Of a DNA stretch of 64,000 nucleotides, positions 40,183 through 51,425 are shown one piece after another. The notes below the pieces were generated by a model, which worked only from the letters and a program-made list of their open reading frames with translations, was not told the origin of the DNA and made no database searches. This DNA comes from Hippophae tibetana (lineage: Eukaryota > Streptophyta > Magnoliopsida > Rosales > Elaeagnaceae), in assembly GCA_037013495.1 (NCBI GenBank), contig CM072810.1:51322843-51386842 (forward strand). Direction: 5' to 3'. Position 1 is the stretch's first letter, and every line of letters starts with the position of its first letter. The translations under genes and the position numbers were made by a program.

Positions 40183-43100
40183 TTCAAAGCTCACACCAAG
40201 TCACGAGGATGTTACCCCCCATGCACGACACAAGTCAGTCTAAATGACACTTGGAAACAACATAGAAAGGTTACCCACAACAACGAACCCAGGGATGGTC
40301 CTTACCTCGGTTGCATCATTCCGTCTCTTTTAAGCGAACTTCACCTCTAACTTGTACTTTTATGGGATACAAATCGGAGATCATATTTTGATACCAAACA
40401 TAGGAAAATAGTTAATCCTTCCTTCCTAAAGCTTAATCTTTCAATACGGGACGCTTGAACGGTCACCTTTAATCCTCGTTCAAAGCTCACACCAAGTCAC
40501 GAGGATGTTACACCCCGTGCACGACACAAGTCATTCTAAATGACACTTGGATACAACATAGAAAGGTTAACCACAACAACGAACCCAGGGATGGTCCTTA
40601 CCTCGGTTGCATCATTCCGTCTCTTGTAAGCGAACTTCACCTCTAACTTGTGCTTTTATGGGATACAAATGGGAGATCATATTTTGCTACCAAACATAGG
40701 AAAAATAGCTAATCCTTCCTTCCTAAAGCTTAATCTTTCAATACGGGACGCTTGAACGGTCACCTTTAATCCTCGTTCAAAGCTCACACCAAGTCACGAG
40801 GATGTTACACCCCGTGCACGACACAAGTCATTCTAAATGACACTTGGATACAACATAGAAAGGTTACCCACAACAACGAGCGCAGGGATGGAACTTATCT
40901 CGGTTGCATCATTCCGTCTCTTGTAACCGAACTTCACCTCGAACTTGTGCTTTTATGGGATACAAATCGGAGATCATGTTTTGATACCAAAGATAGGAAA
41001 AATAGCGAATCCTTCGTTCCTAAAGCTTAAGCTTTCAATACGGGACGCTTGAACGGTCACCTTTAATCCTCGTTCAAACCTCACACCAAGTCACGAGGAT
41101 GTTACCCCCCATGCACGACACAAGTCAGTCTAAATGACACTTGGAAACAACATAGAAAGGTTACCCACAACAACGAACCCAGGGATGGTCCTTACCTCGG
41201 TTGCATCATTCCGTCTCTTGTAAGCGAACTTCACCTCTAACTTGTACTTTTATGGGATACAAATCGTAGATCATATTTTGCTACCAAACATAGGAAAAAT
41301 AGCTAATCCTTCCTTCCTAAAGCTTAATCTTTCAATACGGGACGCTTGAACGGTCACCTTTAATAATTGTTCAAAGCTCACACCAAGTCACGAGGATGTT
41401 ACACCCCGTGCACGACACAAGTCATTCTAAATGACACTTGGATACAACATAGAAAGGTTACCCACAACAACGAACCCAGGGATGGTCCTTACCTCGGTTG
41501 CATCATTCCGTCTCTTGTAAGCGAACTTCACCTCTAACTTGTACTTTTATGGGATACAAATCGGAGATCATATTTTGATAACAAACATAGGAAACTAGTT
41601 AATCCTTCCTTCCTAAAGCTTAAGCTTTCCATGCGGGATGCTTGAACTGTCACCCTTAATCCTCGTTCAAAGATCACAACAAGTCACAAGGCTGTTACCC
41701 CCCGTGCACGACACAAGTCATTCTAAATGACACTTGGAAACAACATAGAAAGGTTACCCACAACAACGAGCCCAGGGATGGTACTTACCTTGGTTGCATC
41801 ATTCTGTCTCTTGTCACCGAACACCACCGGGAACTTGTGCTTTTATGAGATACAAATCGGAGATCATGTTTTGATACCAAAGATAGGAAAAATAGCGAAT
41901 CCTTTCTTCCTAAAGCTTAAGCTTTCAATACGGGACGCTTGAACGGTCACCCTTAACTTGTTCAAAGCCACACCAAGTCACGAGGATGTTACACCCCGTG
42001 CACGACACAAGTCATTCTAAATGACACTTGGATACAACATAGAAAGGTTACCCACAACAACGAGTGCATGGATGGTACTTATCTCGGTTGCATCATTCCG
42101 TCTCTTGTAACCGAACTTCACCTCTAACTTGTGCTTTTATGGGATACAAATCGGAGATCATGTTTTGATACCAAAGATAGGAAAAATAGCGAATCCTTCC
42201 TTCCTAAAGCTTAAGCTCTCAATACGGGACGCTTGAACGGTCACCCTTAACTTGTTCAAAGCTCACACCAAGTCACGAGGATGTTACCCCCCATGCACGA
42301 CACAAATCAGTCTAAATGACACTTGGAAACAACATAGAAAGGTTACCCACAACAACGAACCCAGGGATGGTCCTTACCTCGGTTGCATCATTCCTTCTCT
42401 TTTAAGCGAACTTCACCTCTAACTTATACTTTTATGGGATACAAATCGGAGATCATATTTTGATACCAAACATAGGAAAATAGTTAATCCTTCCTTCCTA
42501 AAGCTTAAGCTTTTCATGCGGGATGCTTGAACTGTCACCCTTAATCCTCGTTCAAAGATCACAACAAGTCACGAGGCTGTTACCCCCCGTGCACGACACA
42601 AGTCATTCTAAATGACACTTGGAAACAACATAGAAAGGTTACCCACAACAACGAACCCAGGGATGGTCCTTACCTCGGTTGCATCATTCCGTCTCTTGTA
42701 AGCGAACTTCACCTCTAACTTGTGCTTTTATGGGATACAAATCGGAGATCATATTTTGCTACCAAACATAGGAAAAATAGCTAATCCTTCCTTCCTAAAG
42801 CTTAATCTTTCAATACGGGACGCTTGAACGGTCACCTTTAATCCTCGTTCAAAGCTCACACCAAGTCACGAGGATGTTACACCCCGTGCACGACACAAGT
42901 CATTCTAAATGACACTTGGATACAACATAGAAAGGTTACCCACAACAACGAGCGCAGGGATGGTACTTATCTCGGTTGCATCATTCCGTCTCTTGTAACC
43001 GAACTTCACCTCGAACTTGTGCTTTTATGGGATACAAATCGGAGATCATGATTTGATACCAAAGATAGGAAAAATAGCGAATCCTTCATTCCTAAAGCTT

Positions 43101-44031
43101 AAGCTTTCAATACGGGATGCTTGAACGGTCACCTTTAATCCTCGTTCAAACCTCACACCAAGTCACGAGGATGTTACACCCCGTGCACGACACAAGTAAT
43201 TCTAAATGACACTTGGATACAACATAGAAAGGTTACCCACAACAACGAGCGCAGGGATGGTAATTATCTCGGTTGCATCATTCCGTCTCTTGTAACCGAA
43301 CTTCACCTCGAACTTGTGCCTTTATGGGATACAAATCGGAGATCATGTTTTGATACCAAAGATAGGAAAAATAGCGAATCCTTCCTTCCTAAAGCTTAAG
43401 CTCTCAATACGGGACGCTTGAACGGTCACCCTTAACTTGTTCAAAGCTCACACCAAGTCACGAGGATGTTACCCCCCATGCACGACACAAGTCAGTCTAA
43501 ATGACACTTGGAAACAACATAGAGAGGTTACCCACAACAACGAACCCAGGGATGGTCCTTACCACGGTTGCATCATTCCGTCTCTTGTAAGCGAACTTCA
43601 CCTCTAACTTGTACTTTTATGGGATGCAAATCGGAGATCATATTTTGCTACCAAACATAGGAAAAATAGCTAATCCTTCCTTCCTAAAGCTTAATCTTTC
43701 AATACGGGACGCTTGAACGGTCACCTTTAATAATTGTTCAAAGCTCACACCAAGTCACGAGGATGTTACACCCCGTGCACGACACAAGTCATTCTAAATG
43801 ACACTTGGATACAACATAGAAAGGTTACCCACAACAACGAGCACATGGATGGTACTTATCTCGGTTGCATCATTCCGTCTCTTGTAAACGAACTTCACCT
43901 CGAACTTGTGCTTTTATGGGATACAAATCGGAGATCATGTTTTGATACCAAAGATAGGAAAAATAGCGAATCCTTCCTTCCTAAAGCTTAAGCTCTCAAT
44001 ACGGGACGCTTGACCGGTCACCCTTAACTTG
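40183..44031 (+). repeat. 13-mer copy 2 (3849 bp)
   Basis: Repeats copy 1 monomer by monomer, including gttaacc in C/B, ggaactt in C and cgtagatc in D/G. Differences seen by eye are few: cctttcttcc in E, cacaaatcagt and ttttcatg in A, acgggatgc in C, gtaattat in D, agagagg in G and cacatgg in H. This is a recent duplication. Confidence 0.92.
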
Positions 44032-46101
44032 TTCAAAGCTCACACCAAGTCACGAGGATGTTACCCCCCATGCACGACACAAGTCAGTCTAAATGACACT
44101 TGGAAACAACATAGAAAGGTTACCCACAACAACGAACCCGGGGATGGTCCTTACCTCGGTTGCATCATTCCGTCTCTTGTAAGCGAACTTCACCTCTAAC
44201 TTGTACTTTTATGGGATACAAATCGGAGATCATATTTTGATAACAAACATAGGAAACTAGTTAATCCTTCCTTCCTAAAGCTTAAGCTTTCCATGCGGGA
44301 TGCTTGAACTGTCACCCTTAATCCTCGTTCAAAGATCACAACAAGTCACAAGGCTGTTACCCCCCGTGCACGACACAAGTCATTCTAAATGACACTTGGA
44401 AACAACATAGAAAGGTTACCCACAACAACGAGCCCAGGGATAGTACTTACCTTGGTTGCATCATTCTGTCTCTTGTCACCGAACACCACCGGGAACTTGT
44501 GCTTTTATGAGATACAAATCGGAGATCATGTTTTGATACCAAAGATAGGAAAAATAGCGAATCCTTCCTTCCTAAAGCTTAAGCTTTCAATACGGGACGC
44601 TTGAACGGTCACCCTTAACTTGTTCAAAGCCACACCAAGTCACGAGGATGTTACACCCCGTGCACGACACAAGTCATTCTAAATGACACTTGGATACAAC
44701 ATAGAAAGGTTACCCACAACAACGAGTGCATGGATGGTACTTATCTCGGTTGCATCATTCCGTCTCTTGTAACCGAACTTCACCTCTAACTTGTGCTTTT
44801 ATGGGATACAAATCGGAGATCATGTTTTGATACCAAAGATAGGAAAAATAGCGAATCCTTCCTTCCTAAAGCTTAAGCTCTCAATACGGGACGCTTGAAC
44901 GGTCACCCTTAACTTGTTCAAAGCTCACACCAAGTCACGAGGATGTTACCCCCCATGCACGACACAAGTCAGTCTAAATGACACTTGGAAACAACATAGA
45001 AAGGTTACCCACAACAACGAACCCAGGGATGGTCCTTACCTCGGTTGCATCATTCCTTCTCTTTTAAGCGAACTTCACCTCTAACTTATACTTTTATGGG
45101 ATACAAATCGGAGATCATATTTTGATACCAAACATAGGAAAATAGTTAATCCTTCCTTCCTAAAGCTTAAGCTTTTCATGCGGGATGCTTGAACTGTCAC
45201 CCTTAATCCTCGTTCAAAGATCACAACAAGTCACGAGGCTGTTACCCCCCGTGCACGACACAAGTCATTCTAAATGACACTTGGAAACAACATAGAAAGG
45301 TTACCCACAACAACGAACCCAGGGATGGTCCTTACCTCGGTTGCATCATTCCGTCTCTTGTAAGCGAACTTCACCTCTAACTTGTGCTTTTATGGGATAC
45401 AAATCGGAGATCATATTTTGCTACCAAACATAGGAAAAATAGCTAATCCTTCCTTCCTAAAGCTTAATCTTTCAATACGGGACGCTTGAACGGTCACCTT
45501 TAATCCTCGTTCAAAGCTCACACCAAGTCACGAGGATGTTACACCCCGTGCACGACACAAGTCATTCTAAATGACACTTGGATACAACATAGAAAGGTTA
45601 CCCACAACAACGAGCGCAGGGATGGTACTTATCTCGGTTGCATCATTCCGTCTCTTGTAACCGAACTTCACCTCGAACTTGTGCTTTTATGGGATACAAA
45701 TCGGAGATCATGATTTGATACCAAAGATAGGAAAAATAGCGAATCCTTCATTCCTAAAGCTTAAGCTTTCAATACGGGACGCTTGAACGGTCACCTTTAA
45801 TCCTCGTTCAAACCTCACACCAAGTCACGAGGATGTTACACCCCGTGCACGACACAAGTAATTCTAAATGACACTTGGATACAACATAGAAAGGTTACCC
45901 ACAACAACGAGCGCAGGGATGGTACTTATCTCGGTTGCATCATTCCGTCTCTTGTAACCGAACTTCACCTCGAACTTGTGCCTTTATGGGATACAAATCG
46001 GAGATCATGTTTTGATACCAAAGATAGGAAAAATAGCGAATCCTTCCTTCCTAAAGCTTAAGCTCTCAATACGGGACGCTTGAACGGTCACCCTTAACTT
46101 G
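44032..46101 (+). repeat. 7-mer A2-E-F-A-B-C-D (2070 bp), lacking G-H
   Basis: The order is that of the 9-mer, but D at about 45806 is followed directly by A2 at 46102. Exactly two monomers, G and H, are missing. The A2 at 44032 has cccgggg, whereas the A2 after the deletion has cccaggg, so the deletion breakpoint may lie inside that monomer. G and A2 share the same first half, which would permit this. Confidence 0.88.
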
Positions 46102-46397
46102 TTCAAAGCTCACACCAAGTCACGAGGATGTTACCCCCCATGCACGACACAAGTCAGTCTAAATGACACTTGGAAACAACATAGAAAGGTTACCCACAAC
46201 AACGAACCCAGGGATGGTCCTTACCTCGGTTGCATCATTCCGTCTCTTGTAAGCGAACTTCACCTCTAACTTGTACTTTTATGGGATACAAATCGGAGAT
46301 CATATTTTGATAACAAACATAGGAAACTAGTTAATCCTTCCTTCCTAAAGCTTAAGCTTTCCATGCGGGATGCTTGAACTGTCACCCTTAATCCTCG
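46102..46397 (+). repeat. Monomer class A2 (296 bp), type copy
   Basis: Group I monomer. It opens ttcaaagctcacacc and has ccccccatg, the divergent cagtct in the central dyad, ggaaac, gaaccc and ggtcctt. It differs from A by cttgtaagcg (not cttttaagcg), gataacaaac (not gataccaaac) and aagctttccatg. Right-domain copies carry ggaaactag, which creates an actagt site; left-domain copies have ggaaaatag. A2 is followed almost always by E, which makes it a marker for the HOR boundary. Confidence 0.88.
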
Positions 46398-46692
46398 TTC
46401 AAAGATCACAACAAGTCACAAGGCTGTTACCCCCCGTGCACGACACAAGTCATTCTAAATGACACTTGGAAACAACATAGAAAGGTTACCCACAACAACG
46501 AGCCCAGGGATAGTACTTACCTTGGTTGCATCATTCTGTCTCTTGTCACCGAACACCACCGGGAACTTGTGCTTTTATGAGATACAAATCGGAGATCATG
46601 TTTTGATACCAAAGATAGGAAAAATAGCGAATCCTTCCTTCCTAAAGCTTAAGCTTTCAATACGGGACGCTTGAACGGTCACCCTTAACTTG
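46398..46692 (+). repeat. Monomer class E (295 bp), type copy
   Basis: Intermediate between the two groups. It has ttcaaagatcacaac and ggctgtt as in B, then gagccc, ggtactt or gtactt, accttgg and a private gaacaccaccggg block with atgagatac. Right-domain copies (from 37.8 kb) have cacaagg, attctgtc and cttgtcacc. Left-domain copies have cacgagg, attccgtc and cttgtaacc. The change taacc to tcacc removes a stop and opens a 71-codon frame, which I regard as fortuitous. The private block makes E the easiest class to locate. Confidence 0.9.
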
Positions 46693-46986
46693 TTCAAAGC
46701 CACACCAAGTCACGAGGATGTTACACCCCGTGCACGACACAAGTCATTCTAAATGACACTTGGATACAACATAGAAAGGTTACCCACAACAACGAGTGCA
46801 TGGATGGTACTTATCTCGGTTGCATCATTCCGTCTCTTGTAACCGAACTTCACCTCTAACTTGTGCTTTTATGGGATACAAATCGGAGATCATGTTTTGA
46901 TACCAAAGATAGGAAAAATAGCGAATCCTTCCTTCCTAAAGCTTAAGCTCTCAATACGGGACGCTTGAACGGTCACCCTTAACTTG
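46693..46986 (+). repeat. Monomer class F (294 bp), type copy
   Basis: Group II monomer marked by gagtgcatggatgg. Right-domain copies open ttcaaagccacacc, one base shorter than the left-domain ttcaaagcccacacc, and read cctctaacttgtgc where left copies read cctcaaacttgtgc. The single-base deletion is shared by all right-domain F copies, which shows they descend from one ancestor. The 3' end has aagctctc and cccttaactt, so it is joined to an A- or A2-type start. Confidence 0.88.
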
Positions 46987-47282
46987 TTCAAAGCTCACAC
47001 CAAGTCACGAGGATGTTACCCCCCATGCACGACACAAGTCAGTCTAAATGACACTTGGAAACAACATAGAAAGGTTACCCACAACAACGAACCCAGGGAT
47101 GGTCCTTACCTCGGTTGCATCATTCCTTCTCTTTTAAGCGAACTTCACCTCTAACTTATACTTTTATGGGATACAAATCGGAGATCATATTTTGATACCA
47201 AACATAGGAAAATAGTTAATCCTTCCTTCCTAAAGCTTAAGCTTTTCATGCGGGATGCTTGAACTGTCACCCTTAATCCTCG
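46987..47282 (+). repeat. Monomer class A (296 bp), type copy
   Basis: Group I monomer with ccccccatg, cagtct, ggaaac, gaaccc, cttttaagcg, gataccaaac, ggaaaatagtt and aagcttttcatgcggg. Right-domain copies have ccttctctttt and cttatac. Left-domain copies have ccgtctctttt and cttgtac. Several left copies between 6.1 and 13.8 kb also carry gaagtta and caatct. A is always followed by a B-type start except in chimeras. Confidence 0.88.
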
Positions 47283-47579
47283 TTCAAAGATCACAACAAG
47301 TCACGAGGCTGTTACCCCCCGTGCACGACACAAGTCATTCTAAATGACACTTGGAAACAACATAGAAAGGTTACCCACAACAACGAACCCAGGGATGGTC
47401 CTTACCTCGGTTGCATCATTCCGTCTCTTGTAAGCGAACTTCACCTCTAACTTGTGCTTTTATGGGATACAAATCGGAGATCATATTTTGCTACCAAACA
47501 TAGGAAAAATAGCTAATCCTTCCTTCCTAAAGCTTAATCTTTCAATACGGGACGCTTGAACGGTCACCTTTAATCCTCG
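47283..47579 (+). repeat. Monomer class B (297 bp), type copy
   Basis: Group I monomer opening ttcaaagatcacaac with ggctgttacccccc, the intact dyad cattctaaatg, ggaaac and gaaccc. It then has cttgtaagcg, gtgcttttatggg, tattttgctaccaaac, atagctaatcc and aagcttaatctttc. The left-domain form reads aaatgggagatc and the right-domain form aaatcggagatc. Left copies from 20.1 to 30.8 kb often have cacttgcaaac. Confidence 0.88.
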
Positions 47580-47598
47580 TTCAAAGCTCACACCAAGT

Positions 47599-47620
47599 CA
47601 CGAGGATGTTACACCCCGTG
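47599..47620. other. GC-rich imperfect inverted repeat CACGAGG / CCCCGTG
   Basis: CACGAGG (47599-47605) can pair with CCCCGTG (47614-47620) at six of seven positions around an 8-base loop. It sits just upstream of the central dyad. In classes with ccccccatg (A, A2, G) the outer pair is weakened by the G to A change. Structure is possible but weak, and I have no evidence that it forms. Confidence 0.45.
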
Positions 47621-47627
47621 CACGACA

Positions 47628-47650
47628 CAAGTCATTCTAAATGACACTTG
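47628..47650. other. Imperfect dyad (9-bp stem, 3-base loop, 2-base bulge), type copy
   Basis: CAAG at 47628-47631 pairs with CTTG at 47647-47650, and TCATT at 47632-47636 pairs with AATGA at 47640-47644. The loop is CTA and CA forms a bulge. It lies at offset 48-70 of the monomer and recurs in every monomer. It is intact in B, C, E, F and H. It is weakened in A, A2 and G (cagtct) and in D (gtaattct). Short dyads are known from centromeric satellites of several eukaryotes; a role here is inference. Confidence 0.75.
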
Positions 47651-47825
47651 GATACAACATAGAAAGGTTACCCACAACAACGAGCGCAGGGATGGTACTT
47701 ATCTCGGTTGCATCATTCCGTCTCTTGTAACCGAACTTCACCTCGAACTTGTGCTTTTATGGGATACAAATCGGAGATCATGATTTGATACCAAAGATAG
47801 GAAAAATAGCGAATCCTTCATTCCT

Positions 47826-47839
47826 AAAGCTTAAGCTTT
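47826..47839. other. 14-bp perfect palindrome AAAGCTTAAGCTTT with two HindIII sites
   Basis: The palindrome is exact in classes C and E and in A2 and A up to the last bases. In D, F and H it is shortened to AGCTTAAGCT (ctctc follows). In B and G it is lost (AAGCTTAATCTTT), leaving one HindIII site. It is part of every monomer, so a HindIII digest would give a ladder based on about 296 bp. Several class-switch junctions fall in or next to it. Confidence 0.85.
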
Positions 47840-47876
47840 CAATACGGGACGCTTGAACGGTCACCTTTAATCCTCG

Positions 47877-48171
47877 TTCAAACCTCACACCAAGTCACGA
47901 GGATGTTACACCCCGTGCACGACACAAGTAATTCTAAATGACACTTGGATACAACATAGAAAGGTTACCCACAACAACGAGCGCAGGGATGGTACTTATC
48001 TCGGTTGCATCATTCCGTCTCTTGTAACCGAACTTCACCTCGAACTTGTGCCTTTATGGGATACAAATCGGAGATCATGTTTTGATACCAAAGATAGGAA
48101 AAATAGCGAATCCTTCCTTCCTAAAGCTTAAGCTCTCAATACGGGACGCTTGAACGGTCACCCTTAACTTG
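47877..48171 (+). repeat. Monomer class D (295 bp), type copy
   Basis: Group II monomer identified by ttcaaacctcacacc and by caagtaattct, which breaks the central dyad. It carries gagcgc and ends aagctctc with cccttaactt. The right-domain form has gtgcctttatg and cctcgaac. A second form with acggtt, cctcaaac and atcagag occurs at 23.0, 25.1, 59.4 and 63.0 kb. Confidence 0.87.
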
Positions 48172-48468
48172 TTCAAAGCTCACACCAAGTCACGAGGATG
48201 TTACCCCCCATGCACGACACAAGTCAGTCTAAATGACACTTGGAAACAACATAGAGAGGTTACCCACAAAAACGAACCCAGGGATGGTCCTTACCACGGT
48301 TGCATCATTCCGTCTCTTGTAAGCGAACTTCACCTCTAACTTGTACTTTTATGGGATGCAAATCGGAGATCATATTTTGCTACCAAACATAGGAAAAATA
48401 GCTAATCCTTCCTTCCTAAAGCTTAATCTTTCAATACGGGACGCTTGAACGGTCACCTTTAATAATTG
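48172..48468 (+). repeat. Monomer class G (297 bp), type copy
   Basis: Starts like A (ccccccatg, cagtct, gaaccc) but has cttgtaagcg and a B-like 3' half: tattttgctaccaaac, atagctaatcc, aagcttaatctttc. It ends in the private cctttaataatt. It reads as an old A2 to B recombinant that became a stable HOR member. It is always followed by H or an H-headed chimera. This copy has agagagg and taccacgg. Confidence 0.85.
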
Positions 48469-48763
48469 TTCAAAGCTCACACCAAGTCACGAGGATGTTA
48501 CACCCCGTGCACGACACAAGTCATTCTAAATGACACTTGGATACAACATAGAAAGGTTACCCACAACAACGAGCACAGGAATGGTACTTATCTCGGTTGC
48601 ATCATTCCGTCTCTTGTAAACGAACTTCACCTCGAACTTGTGCTTTTATGGGATACAAATCGGAGATCATGTTTTGATACCAAAGATAGGAAAAATAGCG
48701 AATCCTTCCTTCCTAAAGCTTAAGCTCTCAATACGGGACGCTTGAACGGTCACCCTTAACTTG
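48469..48763 (+). repeat. Monomer class H (295 bp), type copy
   Basis: Group II monomer preceded by the G-specific taataatt junction. It has ttacaccccgtg, intact cattctaaatg, ggatac, gagcac, cctcgaac and aagctctc. Right-domain copies have cttgtaaacg; left copies have cttgtaaccg. Left copies between 10.3 and 17.3 kb have gggatgatac. An 85-codon TTG-started frame spans most of this class but is not treated as a gene. Confidence 0.87.
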
Positions 48764-51425
48764 TTCAAAGCTCACACCAAGTCACGAGGATGTTACCCCC
48801 CATGCACGACACAAGTCAGTCTAAATGACACTTGGAAACAACATAGAAAGGTTACCCACAACAACGAACCCGGGGATGGTCCTTACCTCGGTTGCATCAT
48901 TCCGTCTCTTGTAAGCGAACTTCACCTCTAACTTGTACTTTTATGGGATACAAATCGGAGATCATATTTTGATAACAAACATAGGAAACTAGTTAATCCT
49001 TCCTTCCTAAAGCTTAAGCTTTCCATGCGGGATGCTTGAACTGTCACCCTTAATCCTCGTTCAAAGATCACAACAAGTCACAAGGCTGTTACCCCCCGTG
49101 CACGACACAAGTCATTCTAAATGACACTTGGAAACAACATAGAAAGGTTACCCACAACAACGAGCCCAGGGATAGTACTTACCTTGGTTGCATCATTCTG
49201 TCTCTTGTCACCGAACACCACCGGGAACTTGTGCTTTTATGAGATACAAATCGGAGATCATGTTTTGATACCAAAGATAGGAAAAATAGCGAATCCTTCC
49301 TTCCTAAAGTTTAAGCTTTCAATACGGGACGCTTGAACGGTCACCCTTAACTTGTTCAAAGCCACACCAAGTCACGAGGATGTTACACCCCGTGCACGAC
49401 ACAAGTCATTCTAAATGACACTTGGATACAACATAGAAAGGTTACCCACAACAACGAGTGCATGGATGGTACTTATCTCGGTTGCATCATTCCGTCTCTT
49501 GTAACCGAACTTCACCTCTAACTTGTGCTTTTATGGGATACAAATCGGAGATCATGTTTTGATACCAAAGATAGGAAAAATAGCGAATCCTTCCTTCCTA
49601 AAGCTTAAGCTCTCAATACGGGACGCTTGAACGGTCACCCTTAACTTGTTCAAAGCTCACACCAAGTCACGAGGATGTTACCCCCCATGCACGACACAAG
49701 TCAGTCTAAATGACACTTGGAAACAACATAGAAAGGTTACCCACAACAACGAACCCAGGGATGGTCCTTACCTCGGTTGCATCATTCCTTCTCTTTTAAG
49801 CGAACTTCACCTCTAACTTATACTTTTATGGGATACAAATCGGAGATCATATTTTGATACCAAACATAGGAAAATAGTTAATCCTTCCTTCCTAAAGCTT
49901 AAGCTTTTCATGCGGGATGCTTGAACTGTCACCCTTAATCCTCGTTCAAAGATCACAACAAGTCACGAGGCTGTTACCCCCCGTGCACGACACAAGTCAT
50001 TCTAAATGACACTTGGAAACAACATAGAAAGGTTACCCACAACAACGAACCCAGGGATGGTCCTTACCTCGGTTGCATCATTCCGTCTCTTGTAAGCGAA
50101 CTTCACCTCTAACTTGTGCTTTTATGGGATACAAATCGGAGATCATATTTTGCTACCAAACATAGGAAAAATAGCTAATCCTTCCTTCCTAAAGCTTAAT
50201 CTTTCAATACGGGACGCTTGAACGGTCACCTTTAATCCTCGTTCAAAGCTCACACCAAGTCACGAGGATGTTACACCCCGTGCACGACACAAGTCATTCT
50301 AAATGACACTTGGATACAACATAGAAAGGTTACCCACAACAACGAGCGCAGGGATGGTACTTATCTCGGTTGCATCATTCCGTCTCTTGTAACCGAACTT
50401 CACCTCGAACTTGTGCTTTTATGGGATACAAATCGGAGATCATGATTTGATACCAAAGATAGGAAAAATAGCGAATCCTTCATTCCTAAAGCTTAAGCTT
50501 TCAATACGGGACGCTTGAACGGTCACCTTTAATCCTCGTTCAAACCTCACACCAAGTCACGAGGATGTTACACCCCGTGCACGACACAAGTAATTCTAAA
50601 TGACACTTGGATACAACATAGAAAGGTTACCCACAACAACGAGCGCAGGGATGGTACTTATCTCGGTTGCATCATTCCGTCTCTTGTAACCGAACTTCAC
50701 CTCGAACTTGTGCCTTTATGGGATACAAATCGGAGATCATGTTTTGATACCAAAGATAGGAAAAATAGCGAATCCTTCCTTCCTAAAGCTTAAGCTCTCA
50801 ATACGGGACGCTTGAACGGTCACCCTTAACTTGTTCAAAGCTCACACCAAGTCACGAGGATGTTACCCCCCATGCACGACACAAGTCAGTCTAAATGACA
50901 CTTGGAAACAACATAGAGAGGTTACCCACAACAACGAACCCAGGGATGGTCCTTACCACGGTTGCATCATTCCGTCTCTTGTAAGCGAACTTCACCTCTA
51001 ACTTGTACTTTTATGGGATGCAAATCGGAGATCATATTTTGCTACCAAACATAGGAAAAATAGCTAATCCTTCCTTCCTAAAGCTTAATCTTTCAATACG
51101 GGACGCTTGAACGGTCACCTTTAATAATTGTTCAAAGCTCACACCAAGTCACGAGGATGTTACACCCCGTGCACGACACAAGTCATTCTAAATGACACTT
51201 GGATACAACATAGAAAGGTTACCCACAACAACGAGCACAGGAATGGTACTTATCTCGGTTGCATCATTCCGTCTCTTGTAAACGAACTTCACCTCGAACT
51301 TGTGCTTTTATGGGATACAAATCGGAGATCATGTTTTGATACCAAAGATAGGAAAAATAGCGAATCCTTCCTTCCTAAAGCTTAAGCTCTCAATACGGGA
51401 CGCTTGAACGGTCACCCTTAACTTG
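48764..51425 (+). repeat. 9-mer copy 2 (2662 bp)
   Basis: Same order and length as 46102-48763. It shares agagagg, taccacgg and gggatgcaa in G and caggaatgg in H. Visible differences include aaagtttaag in E (49308) and cacaacaacg in G where copy 1 has cacaaaaacg at 48266. The A2 has cccgggg. Confidence 0.92.

Larger units (their letters stand above)
47580..47876 (+). repeat. Monomer class C (297 bp), type copy
   Basis: Group II monomer with ttcaaagctcacacc, ttacaccccgtg, intact cattctaaatg, ggatac, gagcgc and cctcgaac. It ends with aagcttaagctttc, which includes the full 14-bp palindrome, and cctttaatcc. Right-domain copies have catgatttg and ccttcattcc; left copies have catgttttg and ccttcgttcc. 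C is normally followed by D. It is the class with the most complete set of dyads. Confidence 0.88.
46102..48763 (+). repeat. Reference 9-mer higher-order repeat A2-E-F-A-B-C-D-G-H, copy 1
   Basis: Nine consecutive monomers of distinct class add up to 2662 bp (296+295+294+296+297+297+295+297+295). The same order and length recur immediately downstream at 48764-51425. Private variants shared by both copies include agagagg in G, caggaatgg in H and cccggggat in the A2 that follows each H. Sharing of such private variants implies duplication of the whole nine-monomer block rather than monomer by monomer. I use this copy as the type specimen for the class descriptions below. Confidence 0.93.

Noticed and set aside
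47840..47856. CENP-B box-like sequence near aatacggga
   Set aside because: Only the A..CGGG half of the known box matches; the TTCG half is absent at the required spacing in all classes inspected.
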